DNA of 64,000 bases from Marinobacter sp. F3R08 (GTDB lineage Bacteria; Pseudomonadota; Gammaproteobacteria; Pseudomonadales; Oleiphilaceae): positions 62,001 to 126,000 of the forward strand of contig NZ_JAHKPI010000025.1 in assembly GCF_018860425.1 (NCBI RefSeq), in the 5' to 3' direction. Position numbers and translations under genes: made by a program. Shown one piece after another: positions 33,162 to 42,528 of this stretch (the stretch's first letter is position 1; every line of letters begins with the position of its first letter). The notes beneath the pieces were generated by a model. That model searched no databases, was not told where the DNA came from, and was given only the letters and a program-made list of their open reading frames with translations.

Positions 33162-35168
33162 ATGTATCCCGAACTCGGACAGCTAGCACTGATTCTCGCG
33201 CTGTTGCTGGCAGTGCTTCTCTCGGTAGTTCCCCTGGCGGGTTCCCTGACCGGACGAGACAATCTCCAGGCGTTTGCCAGGCCGCTGGCCTCCGGCATGT
33301 TCGTATTTGTAGGCCTGGCCTTTGCAGTTCTGACCCACGCTTTCGTAACCGATGACTTTTCCGTGGCCTATGTGGCCAACAACAGCAACAGCCTGCTGCC
33401 ATGGTATTACAAGTTCAGCGCTGTCTGGGGCGGCCACGAGGGCTCACTGCTGCTCTGGATATTGATGCTGGCGGGCTGGACGCTGGCCGTCGCGATCTTT
33501 AGCCGTCGTCTGCCTGCGGTAATGATTTCCCAGGTGTTATCGGTGCTCGGCATGGTCTGTGTGGGCTTCCTGCTGTTTATCGTTATTACCTCCAACCCGT
33601 TTGACCGCCTGCTGCCGAATGTGCCGGCCGATGGCGCGGATCTGAATCCCTTGCTTCAGGATTTCGGGCTGATTGTTCACCCACCGATGCTCTATATGGG
33701 TTACGTCGGCTTTGCGGTGGCCTTTGCTTTTGCCATCGCTGCGCTGATCAATGGCCGTCTTGACGCTGCATGGGCCCGGTGGTCACGGCCCTGGACCACG
33801 GTTGCCTGGGCGTTCCTGTCCCTTGGTATTGCCCTTGGCAGCTGGTGGGCCTACTACGAACTTGGCTGGGGCGGCTGGTGGTTCTGGGACCCGGTGGAGA
33901 ATGCCTCGTTGTTGCCCTGGCTTTCGGGTACGGCGCTGATGCATTCGCTGGCGGTGACCGAGAAACGCGGCGTGTTCAAGAGCTGGACCGTACTGCTGGC
34001 GATCGTGACGTTTGCGCTCAGCCTGCTAGGCACCTTCCTTGTCCGTTCCGGCGTACTCACGTCGGTTCATGCGTTTGCTTCCGATCCCGAGCGGGGCACC
34101 TTCCTGCTGGCGCTGCTGGCGGTGACTGTCATAGCGAGCCTGGCGTTGTATGCCTTTCGGGCACCGGTGGTGCATGTCCGGTCCCGCTATGGTTCTTTGT
34201 CACGGGAAATCTTCCTGTTGCTCAATAACGTGCTTCTGGTATCGGCCACCCTGCTGGTAGCCGTCGGCACCCTGTACCCTCTGGTTCTCGACTACCTCGA
34301 GTTGGGCAAACTGTCGATTGGTGAACCATTCTTTAACCTGACGTTCAGTCCTCTGGCGGTGGCGACCGGCCTGTTGCTGGGCGCGGGTATCTTCTCCCGG
34401 TGGAAGAAAACAGACGGCGGCTGGTTGGCGCGCAAACTGCTGTGGCCTCTGGCCATCAGCATAGTGGCCACCACGGCGGTTCTGATCGGCTACGGCGGTT
34501 TCACGCCCTGGGCTTTCCTTGGTGTGTTCTCGGCAATGTGGATCACCGTTGCCACTCTGTGGGACCTCAGGGATAAATCGGCCTCCCGAAAAGGCCGTCT
34601 CCACGGCCTCAAACGCCAGTCCCGCAGTTACTACGGCATGGTGCTCGGGCACCTTGGCCTCGCCATTACCATGGCAGGGGCGACCGTGGTCTCCAACTAT
34701 GGCATTGAGCGGGATGTCCGTATGGTGCCCGGTGATGTCGCGACGGTTGGTGACTATCAGTTTGTGTTCCGGGATATCGGTGGGCGCCAGGGCGCTAACT
34801 TTACCGCCCAATATGGCACCTTTGACGTAATGCTGGATGGCGAGCGGATTTCCGTGCTCCATCCTGAGAAACGCCAGTACTCGGTTGGAATGAGCGTTAT
34901 GACCGAAGCCGACATTGATGCCGGTTTGTTCAGGGACATCTTCGTGGCCATTGGTGAACGTATTACCGACGAGGCCTGGGCCATCAGACTGCAGTACAAA
35001 CCGCTGATTCGCTGGCTCTGGCTGGGTTCTCTGTTTATGGCAGCCGGTGGCTTCCTGGCTATCTCTGACCGGCGGTACCGAATTCGGGACCGGGCCGACA
35101 AGAAAGTGGCTGCAGGAACAGTGGTGCCAGAAGCGGGTTCTGCAAAATCCGCGGGAGCAACGTCATGA
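33162..35168 (+). CDS. ccmF: Cytochrome c heme lyase subunit CcmF
   Basis: A 668-residue membrane protein with about 15 helices and the WWD domain in LGWGGWWFWDPVENASLLPW. It joins heme to apocytochrome c with CcmH and CcmI. The ATG at 33162 has GGAGGG 6 bases upstream, better than the in-frame TTG one codon earlier. It overlaps ccmG by 4 bases (ATGA). Confidence 0.97.
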   Translation: MYPELGQLALILALLLAVLLSVVPLAGSLTGRDNLQAFARPLASGMFVFVGLAFAVLTHAFVTDDFSVAYVANNSNSLLPWYYKFSAVWGGHEGSLLLWILMLAGWTLAVAIFSRRLPAVMISQVLSVLGMVCVGFLLFIVITSNPFDRLLPNVPADGADLNPLLQDFGLIVHPPMLYMGYVGFAVAFAFAIAALINGRLDAAWARWSRPWTTVAWAFLSLGIALGSWWAYYELGWGGWWFWDPVENASLLPWLSGTALMHSLAVTEKRGVFKSWTVLLAIVTFALSLLGTFLVRSGVLTSVHAFASDPERGTFLLALLAVTVIASLALYAFRAPVVHVRSRYGSLSREIFLLLNNVLLVSATLLVAVGTLYPLVLDYLELGKLSIGEPFFNLTFSPLAVATGLLLGAGIFSRWKKTDGGWLARKLLWPLAISIVATTAVLIGYGGFTPWAFLGVFSAMWITVATLWDLRDKSASRKGRLHGLKRQSRSYYGMVLGHLGLAITMAGATVVSNYGIERDVRMVPGDVATVGDYQFVFRDIGGRQGANFTAQYGTFDVMLDGERISVLHPEKRQYSVGMSVMTEADIDAGLFRDIFVAIGERITDEAWAIRLQYKPLIRWLWLGSLFMAAGGFLAISDRRYRIRDRADKKVAAGTVVPEAGSAKSAGATS

Positions 35169-35701
35169 AGCGTTTCCTGCTCTTTCTGCCACTGCTTGTC
35201 GCTATTGTTCTGGGTATCGTTTTGTTTGCGGGTATCGGCAAGGATCCCACCAAGCTGGAATCCGCACTGGTTGGTAAGCCGGTGCCGGAGTTCAGCCTCA
35301 GGGATCTGCATAATCCCGAAGCTACGCTGGACCAGAGCCTTTTGCGCGGTCAGGTTAGCCTGCTGAATGTCTGGGGCACCTGGTGCCCCGCCTGCAAGGA
35401 TGAGCACGGCGATCTCATGTGGCTGGCTGAGGAGAAAGGGGTCAACATCATCGGTCTTAATTACAAGGATAACCGAGAGGATGCGTTGGTCTGGCTTGAC
35501 CGGTTAGGGGATCCCTACCGGACAGTCATTTATGATCCCCAGGGCACACTCGGATTTGATCTGGGCGTGTACGGAGCCCCGGAAACCTTCGTAATTGATG
35601 CCGATGGAGTCGTCCGCTATCGCCACGTGGGTGTGGTCAATGAAACGGTTTGGGAGCAGACGTTGCTTCCTGTGATCAACGACGTTCAGGGGAATGGCTG
35701 A
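35165..35701 (+). CDS. ccmG: Thiol:disulfide interchange protein CcmG (DsbE)
   Basis: A 178-residue membrane-anchored thioredoxin. The N-terminal helix is at about residues 3-23. The active site WCPAC (C74, C77) lies in NVWGTWCPACKDEH, and the usual cis-Pro region is in YGAPETFVID. It reduces the CXXCH thiols of apocytochrome c. It is coupled to ccmF (ATGA) and to ccmH (TGATG). Confidence 0.97.
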   Translation: MKRFLLFLPLLVAIVLGIVLFAGIGKDPTKLESALVGKPVPEFSLRDLHNPEATLDQSLLRGQVSLLNVWGTWCPACKDEHGDLMWLAEEKGVNIIGLNYKDNREDALVWLDRLGDPYRTVIYDPQGTLGFDLGVYGAPETFVIDADGVVRYRHVGVVNETVWEQTLLPVINDVQGNG

Positions 35702-36174
35702 TGGTCCGGATGGTGTGTTTGGTGTTGGTTCTTTTGCTTTCCGGTGGCGCCGCAGCTGATGTGGCAGACGTTTACGATTTCTCGGATCGGGCCCAGGAGC
35801 AGCGCTACCAGAACCTGACTGCGGAACTGCGCTGTCCGAAATGCCAGAACCAGAATATCGCTGATTCCAACGCGCCTATCGCCAAAGACATGCGTAATGT
35901 GGTCTACCAGATGATGAAAGACGGTGCCAGTAACGAGGAGATCGTCGAATCTCTGGTTGGCAGGTTCGGCGAGTTTATTCGCTACAAGCCTGAGCTCGAC
36001 AGCCGGACGTTTCTTCTTTGGGCGACACCGGCCATCGCAGTACTTGGCGGACTACTGGTGGTTGCCGGCGTGGTTATCCGCTCCCGGCGGGCGGGAATGG
36101 AAAGTCAGGCACTGAGTGCCGAGGAACGCTCTCGTGTTGATGAAATGCTGGCAAACGAGGACAGGTCGTCCTGA
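35701..36174 (+). CDS. ccmH: Cytochrome c maturation protein CcmH
   Basis: A 157-residue protein with a signal peptide, the redox motif LRCPKCQNQNIADSNAPIA (C45, C48), and a membrane helix near residue 105 followed by a short cytoplasmic tail. This is the short CcmH form; the TPR part is in the separate ccmI gene. The ATG at 35701 overlaps the ccmG stop by one base. Confidence 0.96.
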   Translation: MVRMVCLVLVLLLSGGAAADVADVYDFSDRAQEQRYQNLTAELRCPKCQNQNIADSNAPIAKDMRNVVYQMMKDGASNEEIVESLVGRFGEFIRYKPELDSRTFLLWATPAIAVLGGLLVVAGVVIRSRRAGMESQALSAEERSRVDEMLANEDRSS

Positions 36175-36242
36175 ACCTGTTCTGCCCCGGGATGTTCATT
36201 CTGCTATCTCATTTTAAATTCTGAACCTGTGACTGAATCTCC

Positions 36243-37505
36243 ATGACTGAAACTTTCTGGATTGCCGCAACGGTACTGATTATTTTTGCTCTTTCGTTTG
36301 TCCTGTATCCGGTTTTTTTCCACCGGACGGGCGCACGGAAACAGGTGGACCTGAAAAACCAGAATCTGATGGCCTATCGTTCAAGGATGAAGGAACTCGA
36401 TCGTGAGTACGAGGCGGGTATTCTGGACGACGAAAATTACCGGCAGCTGAAGGAAGAACTGGCCGGGAGCATGCTGGATGATGTTCCGGATCAGGAGCGG
36501 ATGAGGCCCGTTGCCAGTGGCCGAAAGAGTGCCATGGCAGTGGCTCTGGTATCGATCCTTGTGATTCCGGCGGCAACCTATTACCTGTATGAGCGCTGGG
36601 GAGCGATGGACCGCGTAGAGCAGTTCATTACCATGCAGGAAATGGGGACAACTGACCAGTCGAGACAGGCCCAGATGATGGAGCTTTCCGAGCAGCTACG
36701 GGAGCGCCTGGAGGCCAGTCCTGATAATCCGGACGGCTGGGCCATGCTGGGACGGACTTATATGGGGCTGGAGCGGTACGATGATGCGGCCCAGGCGTTT
36801 CGGCAACTGGCGGACAGCGTTGATGATGATCGAGCAGAATCCGTAGCCTATGGCCTTGCGGCTCAGGCGTTGTTCTTCGGAAGCCAGGGCGCCATGACAG
36901 ACGAGGTCACCTCGGCCATTGAACAGGCCCAGCGCTTGAACCCGGATGAGGTGAACGCCCTGGGCTTACTGGGCATTCATGCGTTCAGCCAACAGAATTA
37001 CCGTGAAGCGATCCAGTACTGGGAGCGAATAGAAACCGTTGCACCGGATCACCCGCAGCTTGCTTCCATTCGTGAGGGTATTCGTGAAGCCTACACTCGC
37101 CTGGGAGAAGAACCTCCGCAGGTGGCCGAACCTGAGATCTCCGGTGCCGGTGTAACCGTGCAGGTGTCTCTGGCTGAGGACTTCCGTGATCAGGTGCCAG
37201 ATGACACCACATTGTTCCTGTTTGCCCGCCAGGCCAATGTTCGCCAGGGACCGCCGCTGGCCGTCGCCCGATTGACAGCGGATCAGCTTCCGGTGGAAAT
37301 CCGACTGGACGACAGATACGCCATGTCACCCCAGGCCACCATCTCGAGTGTTGAGGAGGTTGTGGTCACAGCCCGCCTCAGTCGCTCCGGAAGTGTGAGC
37401 GCCCAGGCGGGTGATTGGCAGGGCAGCACGGAAGCACCGGTGGCGGTGAATGAAACCGGTGCCTCGCCGGTCACTGTTGTGATCGATCAGCAGCTGATCG
37501 ATTAA
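36243..37505 (+). CDS. ccmI: Cytochrome c biogenesis protein CcmI (CycH)
   Basis: A 420-residue protein with two N-terminal membrane helices separated by a cytoplasmic coiled-coil loop (MKELDREYEAGILDDENYRQLKEELAG). A periplasmic TPR domain follows (DNPDGWAMLGRTYMGLERYDDAAQAFRQL and later repeats), then a C-terminal extension rich in Val and Gln. It delivers apocytochrome c to CcmF/H. Its TAA stop shares the TTAA at 37502-37505 with the stop of the convergent batD gene. Confidence 0.93.
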   Translation: MTETFWIAATVLIIFALSFVLYPVFFHRTGARKQVDLKNQNLMAYRSRMKELDREYEAGILDDENYRQLKEELAGSMLDDVPDQERMRPVASGRKSAMAVALVSILVIPAATYYLYERWGAMDRVEQFITMQEMGTTDQSRQAQMMELSEQLRERLEASPDNPDGWAMLGRTYMGLERYDDAAQAFRQLADSVDDDRAESVAYGLAAQALFFGSQGAMTDEVTSAIEQAQRLNPDEVNALGLLGIHAFSQQNYREAIQYWERIETVAPDHPQLASIREGIREAYTRLGEEPPQVAEPEISGAGVTVQVSLAEDFRDQVPDDTTLFLFARQANVRQGPPLAVARLTADQLPVEIRLDDRYAMSPQATISSVEEVVVTARLSRSGSVSAQAGDWQGSTEAPVAVNETGASPVTVVIDQQLID

Positions 37506-39232
37506 CTCTCAGACAGGCCTTTCGGATAGAGGGGAGGCAGATCAGACCGGGTTTGGTCTTGAGTCTGCTTCCGGCACTGCTCAAGGGCGCGTGTTAAAGT
37601 GCCGCCATTCCAGGCGTCGTCCTCGTGTCCGGGCGCGAAAAGTCTGGCCTGAAGGTATCTGAGCTCCTCTGCCAGTGTGGGGTCGCCGAAGTATCTGACG
37701 ACGTCGCCCGCAGAATGAAAGCCCTGATCGGGGGCGTGCAGATTTGCCCACTCCACCATAAGTTCCGGTGTCATTGCTGCCCCCTCCCTTGCCGACCGGA
37801 TCAGTCGGTCGAAGGCGGCATTCTCATTCCTGTTATCAACTGGCGTCGGGGTGACGTTTCGGTTTTTGCCTGACCACCACCATGCCAGTAGTGTTCCTAT
37901 CCAGAGAATCCCCAGAGCCAGACTGAGCCATTGCCATGAACCGGTATCGGCAGACGGTGAGGCAATCGAAGATTCCGTGCTGGTGGGGCTGGGGGCGCTG
38001 TCTGAATTGTCCTTGTCATTTTGCAGCACCGTATCCGCGGCCAACGCATTCGAGCCTTTTACTGTGAGGGTTTGTTCCGGAAGCACAGCAACGCGCTCCT
38101 GGTCTGCTTCGGTGTCCCACCAGTGGACACGGATGGCCGGTAAGATCATCTGGCCTGCTTCGACAGGCACCAGAGCCACCGACTGGCGCAGGGCAGCAGT
38201 GAGGCCCGCGGGCGTTGTTTCTGTCTGGCGCTCCGGCTCTTCTGGATAGCTTCTCAACCCGTCTGGTACGGCATTGGACAATGGCGGCAGGGCCTCCGAT
38301 GGAAGGCCTGCCGCTGTCAGTTGAATCTCACGGGTCATGTTTTCGCCAGTGGTCACTTCCAGCGTTTGAGGCAGGCCTGATTCCTGAATCGATACGGAAG
38401 TCGCCGGTAGCCAGGTGTCACCGCTGAACTGTGCCGGTATATCCTTGACCGGCACTTCGAATAGCTCCTCACTGTCCCGGAGAAAACGAAGGTTACCGGA
38501 AGCGTCTCTGGCCTGGCCCTCGAACCGGACAGGCGGCAGTTTGAGAGTTCCAGGGCGTTGAGGGAACAGGGCATACCGGCGCTCTACAACCCGGTATCGA
38601 ACACCGTCGCGGTAGCGTGAGGACTCCTGTTGTCTACCCAGGGATTCGATAATGGCATGAGGATGGGTCGGCTCAGATAGTTCACCGCGAATCAGGTTGC
38701 CGCGGAAAAAGAGACGAACGGTCAGAATCAACTGTTCCTGAACGTACACCTCGTTCTTGTCGGCAGACAGCTCGATAAAGCTGTCCCGGCCAGGAGAGGC
38801 CTGGCTCGGTGGTGATCCATCGACCACTTCTACGGTAACCGGCGTCGAGACAGACTCTTTGAACCTGAGCGCCGGGATTGTGAGTTCTCCGGTGGTTGTC
38901 GGGGCAAGCTGATAAGTCCAGGTGATCTCTCCCACCATCTGGTTGTTCACGGTTCGAATGCTGTACTGCTGGTTGCGGGTCAGGATTTCAAAATCCGGTT
39001 CGACCTTTTCGATATCTGGTTTGGGCAGGCTGGACATATCGAAATCGAACAGATTGCCAAGATTGATATCGATCTCCATGCTGCCCTTGACGGTGAGGGT
39101 CAGGACCTCGCCCGCATAGAGGCGGGTCCGGTCAGGCTCGACGGTCAGCTCCTGCGACTGGGCCTGGGCTGGTAGCCAGAGCGCCGTCAGCAGAAACAGA
39201 CAGAAGGTGGGTAAGAACATCCGTTTTACCAT
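37502..39232 (-). CDS. batD: BatD-family protein (Bat operon)
   Basis: A 576-residue protein with a signal peptide (ends LPAQAQSQE), several immunoglobulin-like beta domains (TVEPDRTRLYAGEVLTLTVKGS, ELSADKNEVYVQEQLILTVRLFF), one membrane helix (about residues 430-452) and a cytoplasmic C-terminal domain. It is last in the MoxR-DUF58-DUF4381-BatA-BatB/C-BatD operon. Bat proteins are linked to envelope stress or oxygen tolerance in Bacteroides and Leptospira; a precise role here is unknown. It overlaps the BatB/C gene by 7 bases. Confidence 0.85.
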   Translation of the reverse strand: MVKRMFLPTFCLFLLTALWLPAQAQSQELTVEPDRTRLYAGEVLTLTVKGSMEIDINLGNLFDFDMSSLPKPDIEKVEPDFEILTRNQQYSIRTVNNQMVGEITWTYQLAPTTTGELTIPALRFKESVSTPVTVEVVDGSPPSQASPGRDSFIELSADKNEVYVQEQLILTVRLFFRGNLIRGELSEPTHPHAIIESLGRQQESSRYRDGVRYRVVERRYALFPQRPGTLKLPPVRFEGQARDASGNLRFLRDSEELFEVPVKDIPAQFSGDTWLPATSVSIQESGLPQTLEVTTGENMTREIQLTAAGLPSEALPPLSNAVPDGLRSYPEEPERQTETTPAGLTAALRQSVALVPVEAGQMILPAIRVHWWDTEADQERVAVLPEQTLTVKGSNALAADTVLQNDKDNSDSAPSPTSTESSIASPSADTGSWQWLSLALGILWIGTLLAWWWSGKNRNVTPTPVDNRNENAAFDRLIRSAREGAAMTPELMVEWANLHAPDQGFHSAGDVVRYFGDPTLAEELRYLQARLFAPGHEDDAWNGGTLTRALEQCRKQTQDQTRSDLPPLYPKGLSES

Positions 39233-41046
39233 GGTGTATCGCCCTCATCGGATGGAGTCTGGCGTTGTTGATACTGCTGCAGGAATTTGCGTTGCAACAA
39301 GCCGCCCGGATTGTCCGGGACCCGCCTGAGCCATTGCTCCTGGCTCTGGGTCAGCGGCGTTTCGGAAATAGTGGCCGGCGCCTGTGCCTGATCCGACGGT
39401 GAATCCTGTTCGCCTGCCTGTTGCTCTGCATGTCCGCCTTCGGGCGGCTCCTGCGGTTGATTCGGTTCGGAGGTATGAGTGTCCGATGGGTTCTCGTTAC
39501 CCGGCGAGGAGCGGCTGGCGTCCGGGCTTTGTTGCTGACTGTTGTCTGAACTGCCGGAGCTCTCACTTTCGTTGTTCCCGCTCTGATCCTGACCGTTCTG
39601 TTGTTGACTGTTTTCGCTGCTGTCCTGTGTGTCCCCCGAACTTTGCTGGTTGTTGTCACCGCTACCATCCTGGCTCTGGTTTTGCTGCTTCAGAAGTTCT
39701 CTGGTAATTCTCTGGTTGTATCGGGCATCCTCCATGTCAGGCGCCTTCGCCAGAGCGTCATCGTAGGCCGCTAAAGCCTCCTTCAGTTTGCCGGCACGAG
39801 CCAGAGCGTTGCCGCGGTTATAACTGGCACGAGGGCCCTGCGCTTGAGCAAAGGCCTGAGCGGCACTTTCGTACTGACCGGAACGATAGAGAGCGGAGCC
39901 TCGCCATTCCGGATCGTCCAGCTGACGGGCAGCGGTTTCCGGGTTTTTCTGGATCAGTTCAGGAGCCCTCTGATCCTGCCGTTGCCAGAGCTCATTCCAG
40001 CTTATGGCTGCGGCGGGCTGTGGCCAGACCGGTAACAGGATCAGGAGGAGGATACTGAAGCCCCCCCGACGCCAGCCGATTAGTACCAGAGGAAGCGCGA
40101 GCCAGAGCAGCCAATAGCCGTCATCCTGCCAGCGACTCACCGTTAAACCGTCTCCGGATTCCTGCCAGTCACCACTGTCGTCAGGGCTCAGGTTCAGGGA
40201 TTGAATGTCGGTATCGTCGAGGGTCAGCTCATGGCTTTGGCCGCCGTTACTGCGAGCGACCTCAGCCAGCGCACTCGGGTTGGCTCGACTAATAACGATG
40301 TCACCGTTTTCCCGTATAAATCCGCGTCGGGCCAGAGGGATGGGACCACCTTCCTCGGTGCCAACGACAAGGGTGTTCAGTGCGTATCCGGTCCCAGAAA
40401 GTGTGTCTTTTATGGTTTCGCTGTACCTATCGTTGATGTCATCACTGATCACCAGAATGCTGCCCTCTCCCGGGGCACCTTGCTGAAGCAACTCTTTGGC
40501 CTGGGCAATGGCGAGATCCGCCCGATTGCCGGTAGCGGGCATGATCACAGGGTCCAGAACGTTCAGCATTCCTTCGATGGTACCGCGATCATCGGTCAGC
40601 GGCGTTACCAAGTGGGTGTCGCCGGAAAAGACAAGCAGGCCCGTCAGGCTGCCTTCCCGGAGTTCGAGAATATCCCGGATTTTGCGTTTGGCCAGTGTCA
40701 GGCGATCCGGTGTTACGTCTGTAGCCAGCATGGATAACGAGAGGTCCAGTGCGATCACAAGGCTGTCGCCTGGTTGTTTCAAGGGTGTGGGGGCCTCCCG
40801 CCAGGCTGGTCCGGCCAGTGCCAGGGACAGGATGACCAGCGCAGCGCCAGCCGGAACCAGAGGTGATTTTGCCGATTTTTCGGAGCTGCCATCAGGGCGA
40901 ATAAGCGGTGATAACAGGCGCTCCGGAATTAGCCGGGACCAGCCGCTGTCACCAAGACGTATCTGCCGGAATGCCAGATACAGAAGAGGCAACAGAAGGA
41001 TCAGCAAGAGCCAGGCGGGGCGCAGGAAATGGAAGTCAGTCCACAT
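39226..41046 (-). CDS. BatB/BatC fusion: VWA domain membrane protein with TPRs and a low-complexity tail
   Basis: A 606-residue protein from the ATG at 41046. Two N-terminal membrane helices are followed by a von Willebrand A domain with MIDAS sequence ALDLSLSMLATDV, a further membrane pair (LLWLALPLVLIGW and SILLLILLPVWPQPAAA), and TPR units (GSALYRSGQYESAAQAFAQAQ, YNRGNALARAGKLKEALAAYDDAL). A long tail rich in Gln, Ser, Asn, Asp and Gly (about residues 455-570) precedes the end. It corresponds to BatB plus BatC in other species. It overlaps batA by 11 bases. Confidence 0.85.
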   Translation of the reverse strand: MWTDFHFLRPAWLLLILLLPLLYLAFRQIRLGDSGWSRLIPERLLSPLIRPDGSSEKSAKSPLVPAGAALVILSLALAGPAWREAPTPLKQPGDSLVIALDLSLSMLATDVTPDRLTLAKRKIRDILELREGSLTGLLVFSGDTHLVTPLTDDRGTIEGMLNVLDPVIMPATGNRADLAIAQAKELLQQGAPGEGSILVISDDINDRYSETIKDTLSGTGYALNTLVVGTEEGGPIPLARRGFIRENGDIVISRANPSALAEVARSNGGQSHELTLDDTDIQSLNLSPDDSGDWQESGDGLTVSRWQDDGYWLLWLALPLVLIGWRRGGFSILLLILLPVWPQPAAAISWNELWQRQDQRAPELIQKNPETAARQLDDPEWRGSALYRSGQYESAAQAFAQAQGPRASYNRGNALARAGKLKEALAAYDDALAKAPDMEDARYNQRITRELLKQQNQSQDGSGDNNQQSSGDTQDSSENSQQQNGQDQSGNNESESSGSSDNSQQQSPDASRSSPGNENPSDTHTSEPNQPQEPPEGGHAEQQAGEQDSPSDQAQAPATISETPLTQSQEQWLRRVPDNPGGLLQRKFLQQYQQRQTPSDEGDTPW

Positions 41047-42064
41047 CTTTTTTCTCCTCCCGGCGCTGACGTTTGCCGACCACCCATTCCCTTCCACGGC
41101 TGATCAGCATAAAGACCAGCAACAGGATAATCGCCATACCGGCAGGCCAGACATAGAGCTCGGTCACTGGTCTATAGAACTTACCCTCCAGCTCGATCGG
41201 TTCCAGTTGATCAATACTCTCGTAGATCAGCTCCAGTTCCGGGAGGCTTCGGGCCCGAAAGTATTCTCCGCCCGTTTGCTGGGCCATTCGGGTCAGAAGG
41301 TTTTCATCCAGATCCCGGGAGGGGTTGACCCGCCGCGCCCCCAGCAAGCCACGCTGCACCATGGTTTCCGCGCCAATGCCAATGGTATAGAGGCGAATGC
41401 TGGCAGCCGTGGCAATTTCGGTGGCTTTGTCCGGAGTGATTTCGCCTGCGGTATTGGCGCCATCGGTGAGCAACACCACGACTCGTTGATCCTGGGGCCT
41501 GTCCCTGAGTCGTTTCGTGGCCAGCCCAACCGCGTCGCCTATGGCGGTAGCGCGACCGGCCATGCCTAACCCCGCCTCCTGCATCAGGGTTCGGACGGTT
41601 TCCAGGTCGAAGGTGAGGGGCGCCTGGACATAGGGCTCGGTACCGAACAGGATCAGTCCGAGGCGATCACCCTGACGACGGGAGATGAAGTCGTTCAGTA
41701 CGCGTTTGACGGCCTGCAGTCGGTTAATGCTCCGGCCCTGCAGGACCATATCCTGTTCATCCATGCTGGGTGAAATGTCCACCACCAGCATCAGATCGCG
41801 GCCTGAAACGGGCATTTGCACCTGTTCGCCGACATATTGGGGCCTTGCCAGAGCAATGACCAGAAGCGTCCATGTGAGGCCCAGCAACAGTTGCTTCCAG
41901 AGCGGTGCGGCATGGCCTCGGCGGCTTACACCGGGCAGGTCGGATAACCAGTGGCCAACCGGCAGTACCGGTGCGTCGACGGATTGGGCTCCCGGTTTAC
42001 GCCATTTCAGTACCAGCGGCAGAAGCACCAGCGTCAGGATCCAGGGCCAGGCAAGGTTCAGCAT
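41036..42064 (-). CDS. batA: BatA-family VWA domain membrane protein
   Basis: A 342-residue protein starting MLNLAWPWILTLVLLPLVLKW, with membrane helices at both ends and a central VWA domain whose MIDAS is VVDISPSMDEQDM, with TDGANTAGE as the second metal-site element. The ATG at 42064 has GGAGGG upstream and overlaps the DUF4381 stop. VWA proteins of this kind bind the MoxR ATPase encoded at the head of the operon. Confidence 0.88.
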   Translation of the reverse strand: MLNLAWPWILTLVLLPLVLKWRKPGAQSVDAPVLPVGHWLSDLPGVSRRGHAAPLWKQLLLGLTWTLLVIALARPQYVGEQVQMPVSGRDLMLVVDISPSMDEQDMVLQGRSINRLQAVKRVLNDFISRRQGDRLGLILFGTEPYVQAPLTFDLETVRTLMQEAGLGMAGRATAIGDAVGLATKRLRDRPQDQRVVVLLTDGANTAGEITPDKATEIATAASIRLYTIGIGAETMVQRGLLGARRVNPSRDLDENLLTRMAQQTGGEYFRARSLPELELIYESIDQLEPIELEGKFYRPVTELYVWPAGMAIILLLVFMLISRGREWVVGKRQRREEKKDVD

Positions 42065-42528
42065 TTTTGCCCTCCCAGCCACAAGCGGGCGAATGCCAGT
42101 GCCTCGGAGGGCTCGGCTGAAACCGTGGGCTGCCAGGAACTGTGTACCAGTGCCTCGACCACAGGTCTGGAGGCAACCCGATCCCTGGGCGCGGTGGCCA
42201 GCAGGAATTCCACCCAGGCATCGCCCGACAACGCTTCCGGGTGCTGGTCCGGATAGCGCATACGCGCTGCTTGCTTAAGCAGGGTATTCAGTTGCGTGAA
42301 CCAGGAGGGAGCTGCGGTGGCTGATCGCTCCAGTCTGGTGAGTTCGGCGTGCGCTGAGCGGTACCATCGGTTCTTTTTTCGGCGCTGGAGAAACAGCCAT
42401 ATCAGCGCAGAAAGCATGGCAACGAGAGCAATGGCCAGAATCCACCAGCCGGGTGCTGGCGGCCAGAATCCTCCCGTTTCGGGCAGATGAATATCTCTTA
42501 GCTGGCTGAGTGGGTCCTGCGGGTTCAT
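42058..42528 (-). CDS. DUF4381 membrane protein of the MoxR/Bat operon
   Basis: A 156-residue protein. The N-terminus PQDPLSQLRDIHLPETGGFWPPAPGWW, one membrane helix (about residues 27-48), a basic patch and a helical cytoplasmic domain are typical of DUF4381. It lies between DUF58 and BatA and overlaps both (ATGA with the DUF58 gene). Function is unknown; the conserved position suggests it is part of the MoxR/VWA membrane complex. Confidence 0.85.
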   Translation of the reverse strand: MNPQDPLSQLRDIHLPETGGFWPPAPGWWILAIALVAMLSALIWLFLQRRKKNRWYRSAHAELTRLERSATAAPSWFTQLNTLLKQAARMRYPDQHPEALSGDAWVEFLLATAPRDRVASRPVVEALVHSSWQPTVSAEPSEALAFARLWLGGQKC

